Source: Kalmanozyma brasiliensis GHG001
Taxonomy: Eukaryota > Basidiomycota > Ustilaginomycetes > Ustilaginales
Assembly: GCF_000497045.1 (NCBI RefSeq)
Contig: NW_015961949.1
Coordinates: forward strand, 434,001-498,000
DNA length: 64,000 nucleotides
Direction of reading: 5' to 3'
The position numbers were made by a program, and so were the translations under genes. Under the pieces are notes generated by a model. It was not told where the DNA came from. It searched no databases and was given only the letters and a program-made list of their open reading frames with translations. Positions within the stretch are counted from its first letter, which is position 1, and each line of letters opens with the position of its first letter. Positions 33,148-43,070 of this stretch are shown one piece after another.

Positions 33148-34111
33148 GCGATATTCCATCTACTCCATTTCTGCTTGTCACCTGTTTCTCTCATGCACTA
33201 CCTTTGCATCTCAATCACATCTGCATTCACCGGACCATGACCCTCTCTGCTTTGTGAGGCGTGGGAGACGTCGACTGTTGCAAACAAGCGAGAGTCTTGA
33301 GTTGCAGCATCTCAGGGTCTGATTTCTCTCGCGCGGTAAGAAGATCTGCAGACCCGCATATCTGGAGAAAAATGCAACAGGAAAAAGCGGCAGGAGATGA
33401 GTCTGCATGAGTCGAGTCATTTTTCACCTGCTTTCTCACAGCTAGATCAGGACAGCTTGACGTCTCGTTATACATCTAAACCCGCCGCAATGGACATGTC
33501 GGATCTTCATTGAGGGTAACAGCTGGAGTTCAGGAGCGCCCAGAGTCCTTCGAATAATCAACAAGTGTGAGAACGATGTCAACAGGCCTGCGAGAGGCTG
33601 GGCTCTATTTGAGTCAGAACACCGAAGAGAGGCCGCTGATGCTGCTTTTCTTTGTCTCTATAATTCCAGGCTGGAGGAAATTGGCCGTGTTGGCCTGCAA
33701 ATGAGCCCACTTGTCGAGCGACGTTTGGTCTCAATCCTTCTCGACTTGATCTGCTTCCACATCCCCACCTCACCATCCTCTGATCCAGATCAGTCTGCCT
33801 GTTGCCTGAGTTGCCAACGCTTGCGCACACATCGTTGCCAGGTCAAGCTCAGCAAGACATTCGATTAGCTCAACCTCTGCCGTCAACGTTGGTCTGTCAC
33901 TTCGCCCTCGAAGCCCGTCTCTCGTTCGTTGGCCGATCAACGACTTCGATCTTCCAGCCTGTCCGCGGCTCACGCCCGTAGGCCACACCTAGCAGCTGCA
34001 GCCGTTAAGTCCTACTCTCTTCGAGAAGCCGCCTTCATCTTTTAAAAGCAGCCTGACTGCATTGGGTCTCGGAACGCTTTCTTCGTTCCTCGACCTCTTC
34101 CTCCCTTCAAC
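33148..34111. other. Intergenic region, RRP14 to ARO1
   Basis: 964 bases without a recognisable gene. The last 100 bases are rich in C and T, as for a promoter and leader of ARO1. No Gcn4-like TGACTCA site was noticed, although a family amino-acid control element would be expected here or elsewhere. Confidence 0.5.
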
Positions 34112-37100
34112 ATGGTGGCAGCACCTTCGACCGAGCAGCCCGTGCTCAGGACAAAGACGCCCTCCTATCATGCTCCGCCATCCACCGATCCGCGTTCGGG
34201 AGCCAGCATTCACACGCTGCGATGCTTGGACACCCCAATTCACCTCGGCTACCACCTGATCCCTCACATCGCCAAGACGCTGCTCGCCACGCTTCCTTCT
34301 TCCACCTACGTTCTCATCACCGACCAGCACCTCGAGTCAAGATGCAGCGTCACTACCGCCTTCCGCCGCGAGTTCGAAAAGGCCGCAGCCGACCTCTCCT
34401 CATCTCACACCTGGAGGCTACTCACCAAGGTCATCCCGCCTGGCGAGGCCTCCAAGAGCAGAGAAGGCAAGAACGCCATCGAGGATTGGATGTTCGAGCA
34501 CCGCGTCACTCGTGATGCCGTTGTTCTTGCTGTCGGCGGAGGTGTCATTGGCGATCTTGTCGGCTTCGTCTCGGCCACTTTCATGCGTGGCCTCAAGTTT
34601 GTCCAGATTCCCACCACGCTCCTTGCCATGGTCGACTCGGCTGTTGGCGGCAAGACGGCGATCGATCACCCACTCGGCAAGAATCTCATCGGCAGCTTCC
34701 ACCAGCCCAATTATGTCTTCATCGATGCCGCTTGGCTCAAGACGCTGCCGCCACGCGAGTTCAGCAACGGTATGGCCGAGGTGGTAAAAACGGCAGCAAT
34801 CTGGGATCCCATCGACTTTGCCAAGCTCGAGTCCAGCGCACCCGCCATTCGCTCCGCCGTACTTGGGCCTTTCGCCAAGGACGCTCCCTTGGATCAAGGC
34901 AGGACCCTCGACACGCGCACCGAAGCTCAGTCGCTCTTGCTCGATGTTATCCGCGGCTCTGTCGGTGTCAAGGCTCACATTGTCACCATCGATGAGAAGG
35001 AGACTGGCCTTCGAAATCTCGTCAACTTCGGACACACCATCGGTCACGCCATCGAGGCCGTGCTGACACCCGAGATGCTCCACGGAGAGTGCATCTCCAT
35101 CGGCATGATCCTCGAAGCCGAGGTCGCTCGTTACATGCACGGTCTGAGTCAAGTCGCCATTGGCCGTCTCACTCGCTGTCTCAAGGAATACGATCTGCCC
35201 GTCTCGCTCCACGACTCGCGCGTCACTCGCCTCGCCAAGTCGCTCGACGTCACCATGGACCGTCTGCTGGACATCATGAAGGTCGACAAGAAGAACTCGG
35301 GCAGCGACAAGAAGATTGTCTTGCTCAGTTCCATCGGTGACACTGTCGAGGACAAGGCTTCTACCGTCAGCGACGACATCATCCGCCGAGTGCTCTCGCT
35401 CGGTGCCACCGTCACGCCAATCCTGGAGCGTCCCAACAACCCAAAGGTAACCCTCTCCACCCCTGGTTCCAAGTCCATCTCCAACCGCGCTCTCGTTCTC
35501 GCCGCTCTGGCTGGAAACACGTGCCGCCTGCGCAACATGCTTCACTCGGACGACACTCAGGTCATGATGGCCGGCCTGCACGATCTGCAAGCCGCTCGCT
35601 TCGAGTTCGAGGACGGCGGAGAGACCATCGTCGTTCACGGCAACGGTGGCGCCCTCGGACGTCCCGCCAACAACAAGCAGATCTACTTGCAGAATGCCGG
35701 AACGGCTGCTCGTTTCATGGCCACCGTCGTCAGCTTGGTTCGCAATGATGGCAACCAGGAGCCTGTCGTCATTACCGGCAACAAGCGAATGAAGGAGCGC
35801 CCCATCGGACCGCTCGTCGATGCTCTTCGATCCAACGGCACTTCCATCGACTACCTTGAAGGTCAAGGCTGCTTGCCCCTCGCCGTCAAGGGCACCACGC
35901 ACGGCTTCAAGGGTGGCAAGATCCAGCTCTCGGCCACCATCTCGTCGCAGTATGTCTCGTCTATCCTTCTCTGCGCTCCCTACGCTGCGGAGGAGGTCGT
36001 GCTCGAGCTCGTCGGCGGTCAGGTCATCTCGCAGCTCTACATCGACATGACCATCGCCATGATGGCCACCTTTGGCATCAAGGTCGAGCGTCTCGTCGAT
36101 GCTGCTTCGGGTCGTCCTTCGAACACATACCGCATTCCCAAGGGCCAGTACGTCTCGCCTGACGTCTACGACATTGAGAGCGATGCCAGCAGTGCTACCT
36201 ACCCTCTGGCCATCGCCGCCATTACTGGCACCGAATGCACGGTCCCCAACATCGGCTCTGCCTCGTTGCAAGGGGATGCACGCTTCGCGAAGGAGGTCCT
36301 CGAGCCCATGGGCTGCACCGTCGTTCAGACCGCAACCTCGACCACGGTCACCGGACCCCCCGTCGGCCAACTTCGCCAGATCGGGCTGGTCGACATGGAG
36401 CCTATGACGGATGCTTTCTTGACTGCATCGGTGCTTCTTGCCGTCGCTGCTCAGCCTGCTGCCAACGATTCGACCTCGACTGCTCGCGCTTCAACCCGCA
36501 TCACTGGCATCGCCAACCAGCGAGTCAAGGAGTGCAACCGAATTCGAGCCATGATGGATGAGCTCGCCAAGTTCGGCGTCGACACCAAGGAGCACGAGGA
36601 TGGCCTCGAGATCTTTGGCATCGACTACCGTCAGCTGCGCGCCAACGTTCGCGTCCACTGCTACGACGACCACCGTGTGGCTATGGCATTCTCCGTGCTT
36701 GCCAGCTTGGCTCCCGGCGCCATCTTGGAAGAGAAGCGATGTGTGGAAAAGACGTGGCCCAACTGGTGGGATGACCTGGAGCGCAAGCTCGGCATCCGAG
36801 CGCACGGTGTCGACCCAGAGTGCTCGCCCAGTCTCTGCATCTCGCCCTCGCACTTCAACAAGGCTAGCGTCGCAGGTGCCAACGGCACGCACGGCGTCTC
36901 GTTGTCTCAGTTGACGACCAGCCGAGCCCTGACCCCGCGCAAGTATAGCAAGGATGCGAGCATCATTTGCATCGGCATGCGTGCCTCGGGCAAGACCTTC
37001 CTGGGTGCCATCGGTGCCGCTGCGCTCGGACGCACGTTCGTCGACGCCGATGTCGTGTTCAACGAGAAGCTCGCTGCCAAGGATGGTCTGGGCGATTTCG

Positions 37101-39232
37101 TCAAGCAGAACGGCTGGCCCGCTTTCCGACAGATGGAGCTCGAGATCCTGCAAGAGTTGATCGTGCGTAACCCCACCAATGCGCTTATCTCGCTCGGCGG
37201 CGGTGTTGTCGAGACCGAAGCTTGCCGAGAGATCCTGGCAGAATATGCGCAGACGAAGGGTCCGGTGGTCTACATCGTTCGCGACACGGATGCGATTGTC
37301 AAATTCCTCGAGACTAGCGACCGTCCCGCTTACGGCGAGCCGGTGATGGATGTCTACCACCGCCGCAATCCCTGGTTTAGCGCTTGCTCGTCCGCCGAGC
37401 TCGTCTCGTACTCGGAAGGCGAGTCGCTCGCCGTTCAGCCGTGCGCGAGCAATGTGCCCAGTGCCTCGTTCACGATTCAGAAGCGATTCGGGCTTGAGAC
37501 CGAGGTGACGCGCTTTTTCAAGTTCATCACTGGCCAAGACACGAACCGCATCGAGGATCTCGTCATTGACAGCCGAAAGGGCGGCCGACGAACGTACTTT
37601 CTCAGCCTCACCTTCCCGGATCTGCTGCCCAACCTCGAGCTGATCCGGAGCATGGAGACGGGAGCGGACGCGCTTGAGTTCCGTGCGGATCTGCTCGATC
37701 CCTCTGGACAGCCAGTGACCAAGTCGCAGGTCCCTCCGACCGAGTACGTCAAGAACCAGCTCGCCGCTCTGCGTCACCGCACTTCGCTGCCGATCGTCTT
37801 CACCGTCCGCACCCAGTCGCAAGGCGGTATGTTCCCCGACGGACTGCAGAAGGAATACTTTGAACTCATCAGCCTGGCCCTACGCCACGGGTGCGAGTAC
37901 ATCGACCTCGAGCTCGGCTGGGACGACGAGCTGCTCTCCGCCGTCATCGCCGCCAAGGGCCACAGTCAGATCATCGCCTCGTGGCACGACTGGTCCGGCC
38001 GTTTGGACTGGGAGAGCGAGTCGACCGCCCAGATCTACGAAAAGGCGTGCCGCATCGGCGACATTGCCAAGATCATCGGCAAGGCCAATTCGATGGAGGA
38101 CAACTACAGTCTGGAGCGTTTCCGTGCCCGCGTGTCTGCCACGGCGACCAAACCGCTGCTGGCGGTCAACATGGGTGCTGTGGGGCAGCTGAGTCGGATC
38201 GTCAACCCGGTGTTTACGCCGATTACGCACGAGGCGATGCCGTTCAAGGCGGCGCCGGGCCAGCTGACGTTCCGACAGGTGCAGACGGCGTTGGCGCTCA
38301 TCGGTCAGGCGGAACCGCTGAAGTTTGCCCTGTTCGGCAGCCCAATCAGCCACAGTCTCAGCCCTGTGCTGCACAACACCGGATTTGCAGCCTTGGGCCT
38401 GCCGCACCAGTACGAGCTGTTCGAGACCCAGGAGGTGGACGACAGCCTCGCAGCGTTCATCAAGGCCCCCAACTTTGGCGGTGCCAGCGTCACCATCCCG
38501 CACAAGCTCAACATCATCAAGCTGCTGGACCACGTGACGGACGAGGCGAAGGCCATCGGCGCGGTCAACACGGTGATCCCCGTGCGCGATGGTAAGGGCA
38601 ACGTGACGTCGCTGGTGGGGGACAACACGGATTGGATCGCGATCGAGACGCTGGCTCGTCGTTCGTTGCGCACGGTCCATCTGGCGGATCCGAGTCTGAC
38701 GGCGCTGGTGATCGGTGCGGGGGGATCGGCGCGTGCTGCGCTGTTTGCGCTGTACCAGCTCGGTGTGAAGCGGATTCTGCTGTTCAACCGTACGCTGGCG
38801 AATGCCGAGAAGTTGGCGAAGGAGGTGCCGGTGGAATGGAACGTTCAGGTGCTCGAATCGCTCGATCAAATCGCCGCGCTGCCAGCGGACCAGTCACCTT
38901 CCATCGTCGTCTCAAACATCCCCGCTGAAGGCGCAACGCTCGACCCCACCGCAACGGACCTCATCCATATTCCGACTGCCATTTTGCGAAACCCAGCAGG
39001 AGGCGTGGTCATCGATATGAGCTACAAACCGTATCTGACGAGCCTGCTGCAGCTCGTCGAGCAGGTCAATGCGGCGACGGCGCCCATCAAGGGTAGGAAG
39101 CTCTGGACCGCTTGCCCAGGCATCACGATCTTGCTCGAACAGGGATGCCACCAGTTCCAGAGGTGGACGGGACGCGAGGCGCCCCGGGCCCAGATCGAAC
39201 AGGTGGCTTGGGACGTGTATCTCGAGCGCTGA
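34112..39232 (+). CDS. ARO1: Pentafunctional AROM polypeptide (shikimate pathway)
   Basis: 1706 residues in one exon, with five enzymes of the prechorismate pathway in the usual fungal order. 3-dehydroquinate synthase (about 1-405): GGGVIGDLVGFVSATFMRG near 142, and HTIGHAIEAV near 307. EPSP synthase (about 430-890): PGSKSISNRAL near 451, and NAGTAARFM. Shikimate kinase (about 950-1120): P-loop GMRASGKTFLGA near 954. Type I 3-dehydroquinase (about 1150-1385): METGADALEFRADLLD near 1175, and Schiff-base Lys in IIGKANSMEDN near 1319. Shikimate dehydrogenase (about 1400-1706): GSPISHSLSPVLHN near 1408, and GAGGSARAALFAL. All expected catalytic blocks look intact and the length fits the family (1580-1750). 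It acts in the cytosol. The gene is convergent with a membrane-protein gene. Confidence 0.99.
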   Translation: MVAAPSTEQPVLRTKTPSYHAPPSTDPRSGASIHTLRCLDTPIHLGYHLIPHIAKTLLATLPSSTYVLITDQHLESRCSVTTAFRREFEKAAADLSSSHTWRLLTKVIPPGEASKSREGKNAIEDWMFEHRVTRDAVVLAVGGGVIGDLVGFVSATFMRGLKFVQIPTTLLAMVDSAVGGKTAIDHPLGKNLIGSFHQPNYVFIDAAWLKTLPPREFSNGMAEVVKTAAIWDPIDFAKLESSAPAIRSAVLGPFAKDAPLDQGRTLDTRTEAQSLLLDVIRGSVGVKAHIVTIDEKETGLRNLVNFGHTIGHAIEAVLTPEMLHGECISIGMILEAEVARYMHGLSQVAIGRLTRCLKEYDLPVSLHDSRVTRLAKSLDVTMDRLLDIMKVDKKNSGSDKKIVLLSSIGDTVEDKASTVSDDIIRRVLSLGATVTPILERPNNPKVTLSTPGSKSISNRALVLAALAGNTCRLRNMLHSDDTQVMMAGLHDLQAARFEFEDGGETIVVHGNGGALGRPANNKQIYLQNAGTAARFMATVVSLVRNDGNQEPVVITGNKRMKERPIGPLVDALRSNGTSIDYLEGQGCLPLAVKGTTHGFKGGKIQLSATISSQYVSSILLCAPYAAEEVVLELVGGQVISQLYIDMTIAMMATFGIKVERLVDAASGRPSNTYRIPKGQYVSPDVYDIESDASSATYPLAIAAITGTECTVPNIGSASLQGDARFAKEVLEPMGCTVVQTATSTTVTGPPVGQLRQIGLVDMEPMTDAFLTASVLLAVAAQPAANDSTSTARASTRITGIANQRVKECNRIRAMMDELAKFGVDTKEHEDGLEIFGIDYRQLRANVRVHCYDDHRVAMAFSVLASLAPGAILEEKRCVEKTWPNWWDDLERKLGIRAHGVDPECSPSLCISPSHFNKASVAGANGTHGVSLSQLTTSRALTPRKYSKDASIICIGMRASGKTFLGAIGAAALGRTFVDADVVFNEKLAAKDGLGDFVKQNGWPAFRQMELEILQELIVRNPTNALISLGGGVVETEACREILAEYAQTKGPVVYIVRDTDAIVKFLETSDRPAYGEPVMDVYHRRNPWFSACSSAELVSYSEGESLAVQPCASNVPSASFTIQKRFGLETEVTRFFKFITGQDTNRIEDLVIDSRKGGRRTYFLSLTFPDLLPNLELIRSMETGADALEFRADLLDPSGQPVTKSQVPPTEYVKNQLAALRHRTSLPIVFTVRTQSQGGMFPDGLQKEYFELISLALRHGCEYIDLELGWDDELLSAVIAAKGHSQIIASWHDWSGRLDWESESTAQIYEKACRIGDIAKIIGKANSMEDNYSLERFRARVSATATKPLLAVNMGAVGQLSRIVNPVFTPITHEAMPFKAAPGQLTFRQVQTALALIGQAEPLKFALFGSPISHSLSPVLHNTGFAALGLPHQYELFETQEVDDSLAAFIKAPNFGGASVTIPHKLNIIKLLDHVTDEAKAIGAVNTVIPVRDGKGNVTSLVGDNTDWIAIETLARRSLRTVHLADPSLTALVIGAGGSARAALFALYQLGVKRILLFNRTLANAEKLAKEVPVEWNVQVLESLDQIAALPADQSPSIVVSNIPAEGATLDPTATDLIHIPTAILRNPAGGVVIDMSYKPYLTSLLQLVEQVNAATAPIKGRKLWTACPGITILLEQGCHQFQRWTGREAPRAQIEQVAWDVYLER

Positions 39233-39398
39233 GACTTTCAAGTCGAAATGGATGGTGGCGTTTGCATCTTGTCCGATTCCCAGACCGTGCGCGTGTGTAC
39301 GAGTTGAGAAGAGTGGACTGAGCGAAAGGCAATTGCAAAGTGAAACGACAGTCAGATGGTACAAAGAGAGTAATAAGAAGCCAAACGAGTTGACAAAG

Positions 39399-40496
39399 TC
39401 AACTGTATGAGCGGGTCCACGATCTAGGCGAATCGGCCTTCCACGGTTCGTCGGTCCTTTCCTCGCCAACCCGACTCGTGAGCCCTCTGCTGAGCGTGAG
39501 GCTCCTCAGGCCGGATGGCTGCGGCGCGTCTCCTTGCGGCCCGCTCCTCACGAGGCTGATAACGTTCAGCTCTGCTACGCGCTGCTTGGCCGAGTGGCTG
39601 GCCCCGTAATTGCTCTGTGCTTCCTTCATCGCCGCGCCCACCGCACTTCTGTAGATCAGATTCGCCAACAGCACCATGGTGTACAGTGCGCCATTAAGCA
39701 AATAGAATGGCATGTACCAACCCGTTGCGCTGTGACGGAAGAACCACAGGCTCGTCAACGAGTATGCGGTGAGCAGCACCTGCCCCTGCAACGAGTATAC
39801 GGCGAGCTTGAAGATGACTCTTCTTGCCGCATCCATCGTTGTCTGTCTTCTGAGCACGAGTAAGCGCGCAATGGTCGTTGCCGTCATAGCCACTTCGATG
39901 GCAATAAACAGAACGCACCACACCGAAAGGATGTCTTTCACCCAAGGTGCGCGCGAGAGTCGACTCTTGAGACCCACCCTAAAAAAAGCCGCTCCGAACC
40001 AGGTCATGAGCGCAAACTGAACGATCACACCCACCAACACCACCCCCAGTGCGAAACGCGTGAGGAGCCTGCGATGATCAAACAGCTTCGCGATGCGCAG
40101 CGCAAAGTAGATCTGCCCGATCGATTCGGGTATCGCCTGCAATATGTGGTATAGCAGCACATAAGGTTTGATGGCGTTGACGTCCAATCCCGGGGTCGAG
40201 TAGAGGAAGAAAAATTCGGACTGGTAGAAGTGGATGAAGCCGTAGAAGGCTAGCACGATGTTGCACGCGACCGAGATGAAGACGGCTAGCTGTAGGAGGA
40301 GAGGATCGCGATTTCGTCCGCCAAAGAGGTGGATGTAGACGGCGTAGAGGGCGCAGTTGACGCCACAGAGGAGGGTGAGGAGGAAGACGAGGATGAGGTA
40401 AGGGCCTTCGCAATCGGCGACCGAGATGGGGAGGGTGTCGGGTTTGGTGGCGTGCAGGTAGATGCCTGTGGAGTTTGACGCGGCCGGGTCGCTCAT
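39399..40496 (-). CDS. Seven-transmembrane protein, basidiomycete DUF6534-like
   Basis: 365 residues. Seven hydrophobic segments are visible between residues ~30 and 285, beginning GPYLILVFLLTLLCGVNCAL and ending PFYLLNGALYTMVLLANLIY, with charged loops between and a hydrophilic Ser/Arg-rich tail of about 75 residues. The N-terminus lacks a cleavable signal. The layout, and the last TM with its N-G-x-L-Y...L-A-N-L pattern, resemble the large family of orphan seven-span membrane proteins common in basidiomycetes (DUF6534). No G-protein-receptor motif can be claimed. The function is unknown. A TATA box lies about 85 bases upstream of the start. Confidence 0.72.
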   Translation of the reverse strand: MSDPAASNSTGIYLHATKPDTLPISVADCEGPYLILVFLLTLLCGVNCALYAVYIHLFGGRNRDPLLLQLAVFISVACNIVLAFYGFIHFYQSEFFFLYSTPGLDVNAIKPYVLLYHILQAIPESIGQIYFALRIAKLFDHRRLLTRFALGVVLVGVIVQFALMTWFGAAFFRVGLKSRLSRAPWVKDILSVWCVLFIAIEVAMTATTIARLLVLRRQTTMDAARRVIFKLAVYSLQGQVLLTAYSLTSLWFFRHSATGWYMPFYLLNGALYTMVLLANLIYRSAVGAAMKEAQSNYGASHSAKQRVAELNVISLVRSGPQGDAPQPSGLRSLTLSRGLTSRVGEERTDEPWKADSPRSWTRSYS

Positions 40497-40576
40497 CGTG
40501 TGTGGGACGAAGCGCAGCGGAAGAGGAAGACGTGAGAGGGATGCTTTGAGGAGGCACTATCGGATGGCAAGACAGC

Positions 40577-40585
40577 TTATATATA
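40577..40585 (-). promoter_or_regulatory. TATA box of the 7TM gene
   Basis: Read on the minus strand it is TATATATAA, about 85 bases before the ATG at 40496. Confidence 0.6.
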
Positions 40586-42297
40586 CTGTACAATGACGGG
40601 GGCGAAGGCCGTATGGTTTTCCGAAGCCCACGTTGGACACGCTCGATCAGGTTGCCGGGCGGATGTTGCGAAAGGCACTAGCCGCCACGAGAGGAGGAAG
40701 GAGCCACGGAGATCTTCATATGAACAGACCTCAGCCCACCTCGGAAAACTCGGATGTGGTCACGTCTGGCATTTCGACGCCAGTCAAACCGATCGACAAG
40801 TTGATGGTGAAGAGGGCCTATTCGCGAAGCGTAGCAGCTCCATCGACAGGGACGCGGATGTTCGCCATTCAACAATCATGCAAGCAAGCTGAAGGCAGGT
40901 ACCTGCAGTGCGATGCCGAGCCGGTGGATACCCATGACTTCGTCTGAAACGGTGTGGCTGTCCCATGCAGTTCCGCATTCGCCCACCCAACCCGGCCCTG
41001 CAAGGAAGCCTCCTGACCCATCCACCGCCCTTGTCAATGTTCCTGATGTGGCCGCGAGTGACAGGGAAGACATCAACCGTCCCTTTTTGTTTCCACTAAG
41101 CCGCGTTCTCTCACTTTCTCACGCCACAGTCCGAGATGAAGTGGCGTCTGTCCTCACGCTCGTCTGTGCAACGGCGAAGGGACGTGCCACCAACTTCTCT
41201 CAGGCTCGGCCACCCTAAGCCCTTCGACTCGACATGAACCGCCGATGACTTTGCCACCAGGCATCAAAGCCGCTCGACGGGTCAGCTTCCCACGCTCAGA
41301 CCGTGCCGTTGTCAAGTGAGGTCGTTGTCAGATGAAGCAAAACAGAAGAACGGATCGCTTGCAACGGCCGAAATGAAGACCACTCTGACGGCTGTCACAC
41401 CGGCGATCCGAATCGATCGCTTCATCAAGCCACTCCCGCCACAATAAGACGAGGCATAAGCCAATGACTCTAGACCCGGTCCATATGGCGTATGCCAATG
41501 TCGGCTGGCGTTCTTCAGAAGAGGCAAGCGTCACCATCTGTAGCCTTGCCGCTCGTGGACCCAGGGTGGATCTCCCGATCCGAGACCCAGTCGGTGTTTC
41601 AAGCCAACTTTTCTTACCCGCTTTTTTGGCGCCTTCTTTTTTGTCTCGACTTTCGCCTCACGGGCTTCGATGCCATTCACCACAAAAGCTCACACGCTTC
41701 TAAGCCATCGTTCGTCTGTTGGAACGCATCTCCCTGAAGACAAGAATGTGCCAGCTTGATATGACCGTCGTGTGCGACGGCTAGACCCGGCAGAGAGACG
41801 AGAACAGGGGCTACGAAACAAGACAGAGAGCGGCGTCGGCGAATTTCTCTTAGATGTCACACCGGCAAGAAGAAGTGGAGGCCGTAGCTGACACACCCGA
41901 AATTTCGGGGCAGCAGCACGCGACTGTCTGTTTGCGCTGCGATGATGATCCTCACTCATCATACATTCTCCAGCTCTCTCGTTTCAGGCCACGACGTGAA
42001 CCAACATGAAGATTGCAGACGCACATGATGTGCTGCGCAGATGAGTGCACAATGGAGCCTCGCTGAGCCAAGCGGATGAGGGGGATGTGGCAGGAAGGAT
42101 CTGCAAGTGACGTGCACGCGACCGAATGACACAAAACCAGGGTCCACATGGTGTAAGAAGAAAGCGGGTTGCGTCACACTCGATGGCAAGAACTTCTTCC
42201 GGCCCCTCGAGCAACGACGTTGACACATTTGACCGACGTGGAGGCGGGAACCGCCTGGTAGCTGGCCTCTGCTCGACCCCTCCCGTGCTCAAGCTCG

Positions 42298-42305
42298 TAT
42301 ATAAA
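42298..42305 (+). promoter_or_regulatory. TATA box of the orphan small gene
   Basis: TATATAAA, 88 bases before the ATG at 42393, followed by a C- and A-rich leader. This promoter layout often marks strongly or conditionally expressed fungal genes. Confidence 0.7.
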
Positions 42306-42392
42306 CCCTTGCTTTCGCAAGCACCTTACTCCTGATCAGCAAACATCACCCCCCAAACCCACTCTCACCCCCACTCACATTTCAAGATCAAC

Positions 42393-42956
42393 ATGGCAGG
42401 CTCAGGCGTCGAACCCGGACCGCACACTGGCTCCGGCACGGAGGCGACCAACGCAGACCTCTCTGCCCCACAGCGTGCCTCGGTCCTCTCCAACCTCGAC
42501 TTTTCCGAGATCGCCAAGATCCAGCTTCCCCCCGCGTCTGGCATTGCGGACTATGCCATCTTTGACCGGGATGACGCACGTGCCGTGCACGGCTCCCAAC
42601 CGTCCTTCACCAAGTCCTTTGAGCCCGAACGCATTCGCGAGCTGATCGACGTCTTCGTCCAGGCCACCGCACCTTCCGTCTCGGCCTCTGAGCTGAAAGA
42701 GTCGACCCGGGAGATTGAGCTCGCCGGTAAAACGTTCACCATCTCCGGCCCCCGTGGCGCCCAGTACCCGCTCGAAATCGCCACCCTCCACGCCAAGGAC
42801 GGTGGCGAGGTCTACTTTGTTGCACCAACCGCAACGTTGTTGCTCCTCTTCCAGACCGCACCGGGCGCAGATGTGCAGTATCAGAGCAACGAGAAGCAGG
42901 GCGTTTGGACCGCTGTTAGGTCCTTCGCTTTTGCTCTCTCCGAAAAGGGCCTCTAA
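42393..42956 (+). CDS. Uncharacterised small protein, 187 residues
   Basis: I do not recognise this protein. It has no signal peptide or membrane segment. After a Gly/Thr/Ala-rich lead of about 25 residues it looks like a compact alpha/beta domain: IADYAIFDRDDARAV near residue 50, FEPERIRELIDVFVQAT near 71, then short alternating hydrophobic strands (REIELAGKTFTISGP, YFVAPTATLLLLFQT) and a final helix (WTAVRSFAFALSEKGL). The coding call rests on a clean ATG after a TATA box and AC-rich leader, an uninterrupted frame with GC-rich third positions, and a stop 114 bases from the convergent GH32 gene. A cytosolic role is assumed. Confidence 0.65.
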   Translation: MAGSGVEPGPHTGSGTEATNADLSAPQRASVLSNLDFSEIAKIQLPPASGIADYAIFDRDDARAVHGSQPSFTKSFEPERIRELIDVFVQATAPSVSASELKESTREIELAGKTFTISGPRGAQYPLEIATLHAKDGGEVYFVAPTATLLLLFQTAPGADVQYQSNEKQGVWTAVRSFAFALSEKGL

Positions 42957-43070
42957 GCAAATCAATCTCAATGAAACATCGTTCAGAATGGATGAGAACA
43001 AGTTGGATGACCAGGTGACATGAACGCGTGACTGTATGCTAACAAAGTGAGGGAAAGATATGCGAAAGTT

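Larger units (their letters stand above)
40497..42392. other. Divergent intergenic region, 7TM gene / orphan small gene
   Basis: 1.9 kb with no gene recognised. Both ends carry TATA boxes pointing outward. A small palindrome around CCCGAAATTTCGGG lies near 41897-41910. Short open frames inside have no domain or coding bias that I can see. Confidence 0.5.

Noticed and set aside
34418..36370. 650-codon minus-strand open frame inside ARO1
   Set aside because: It mirrors the strongly expressed AROM gene, whose codon bias leaves the antisense frame open. It has no recognisable domain.
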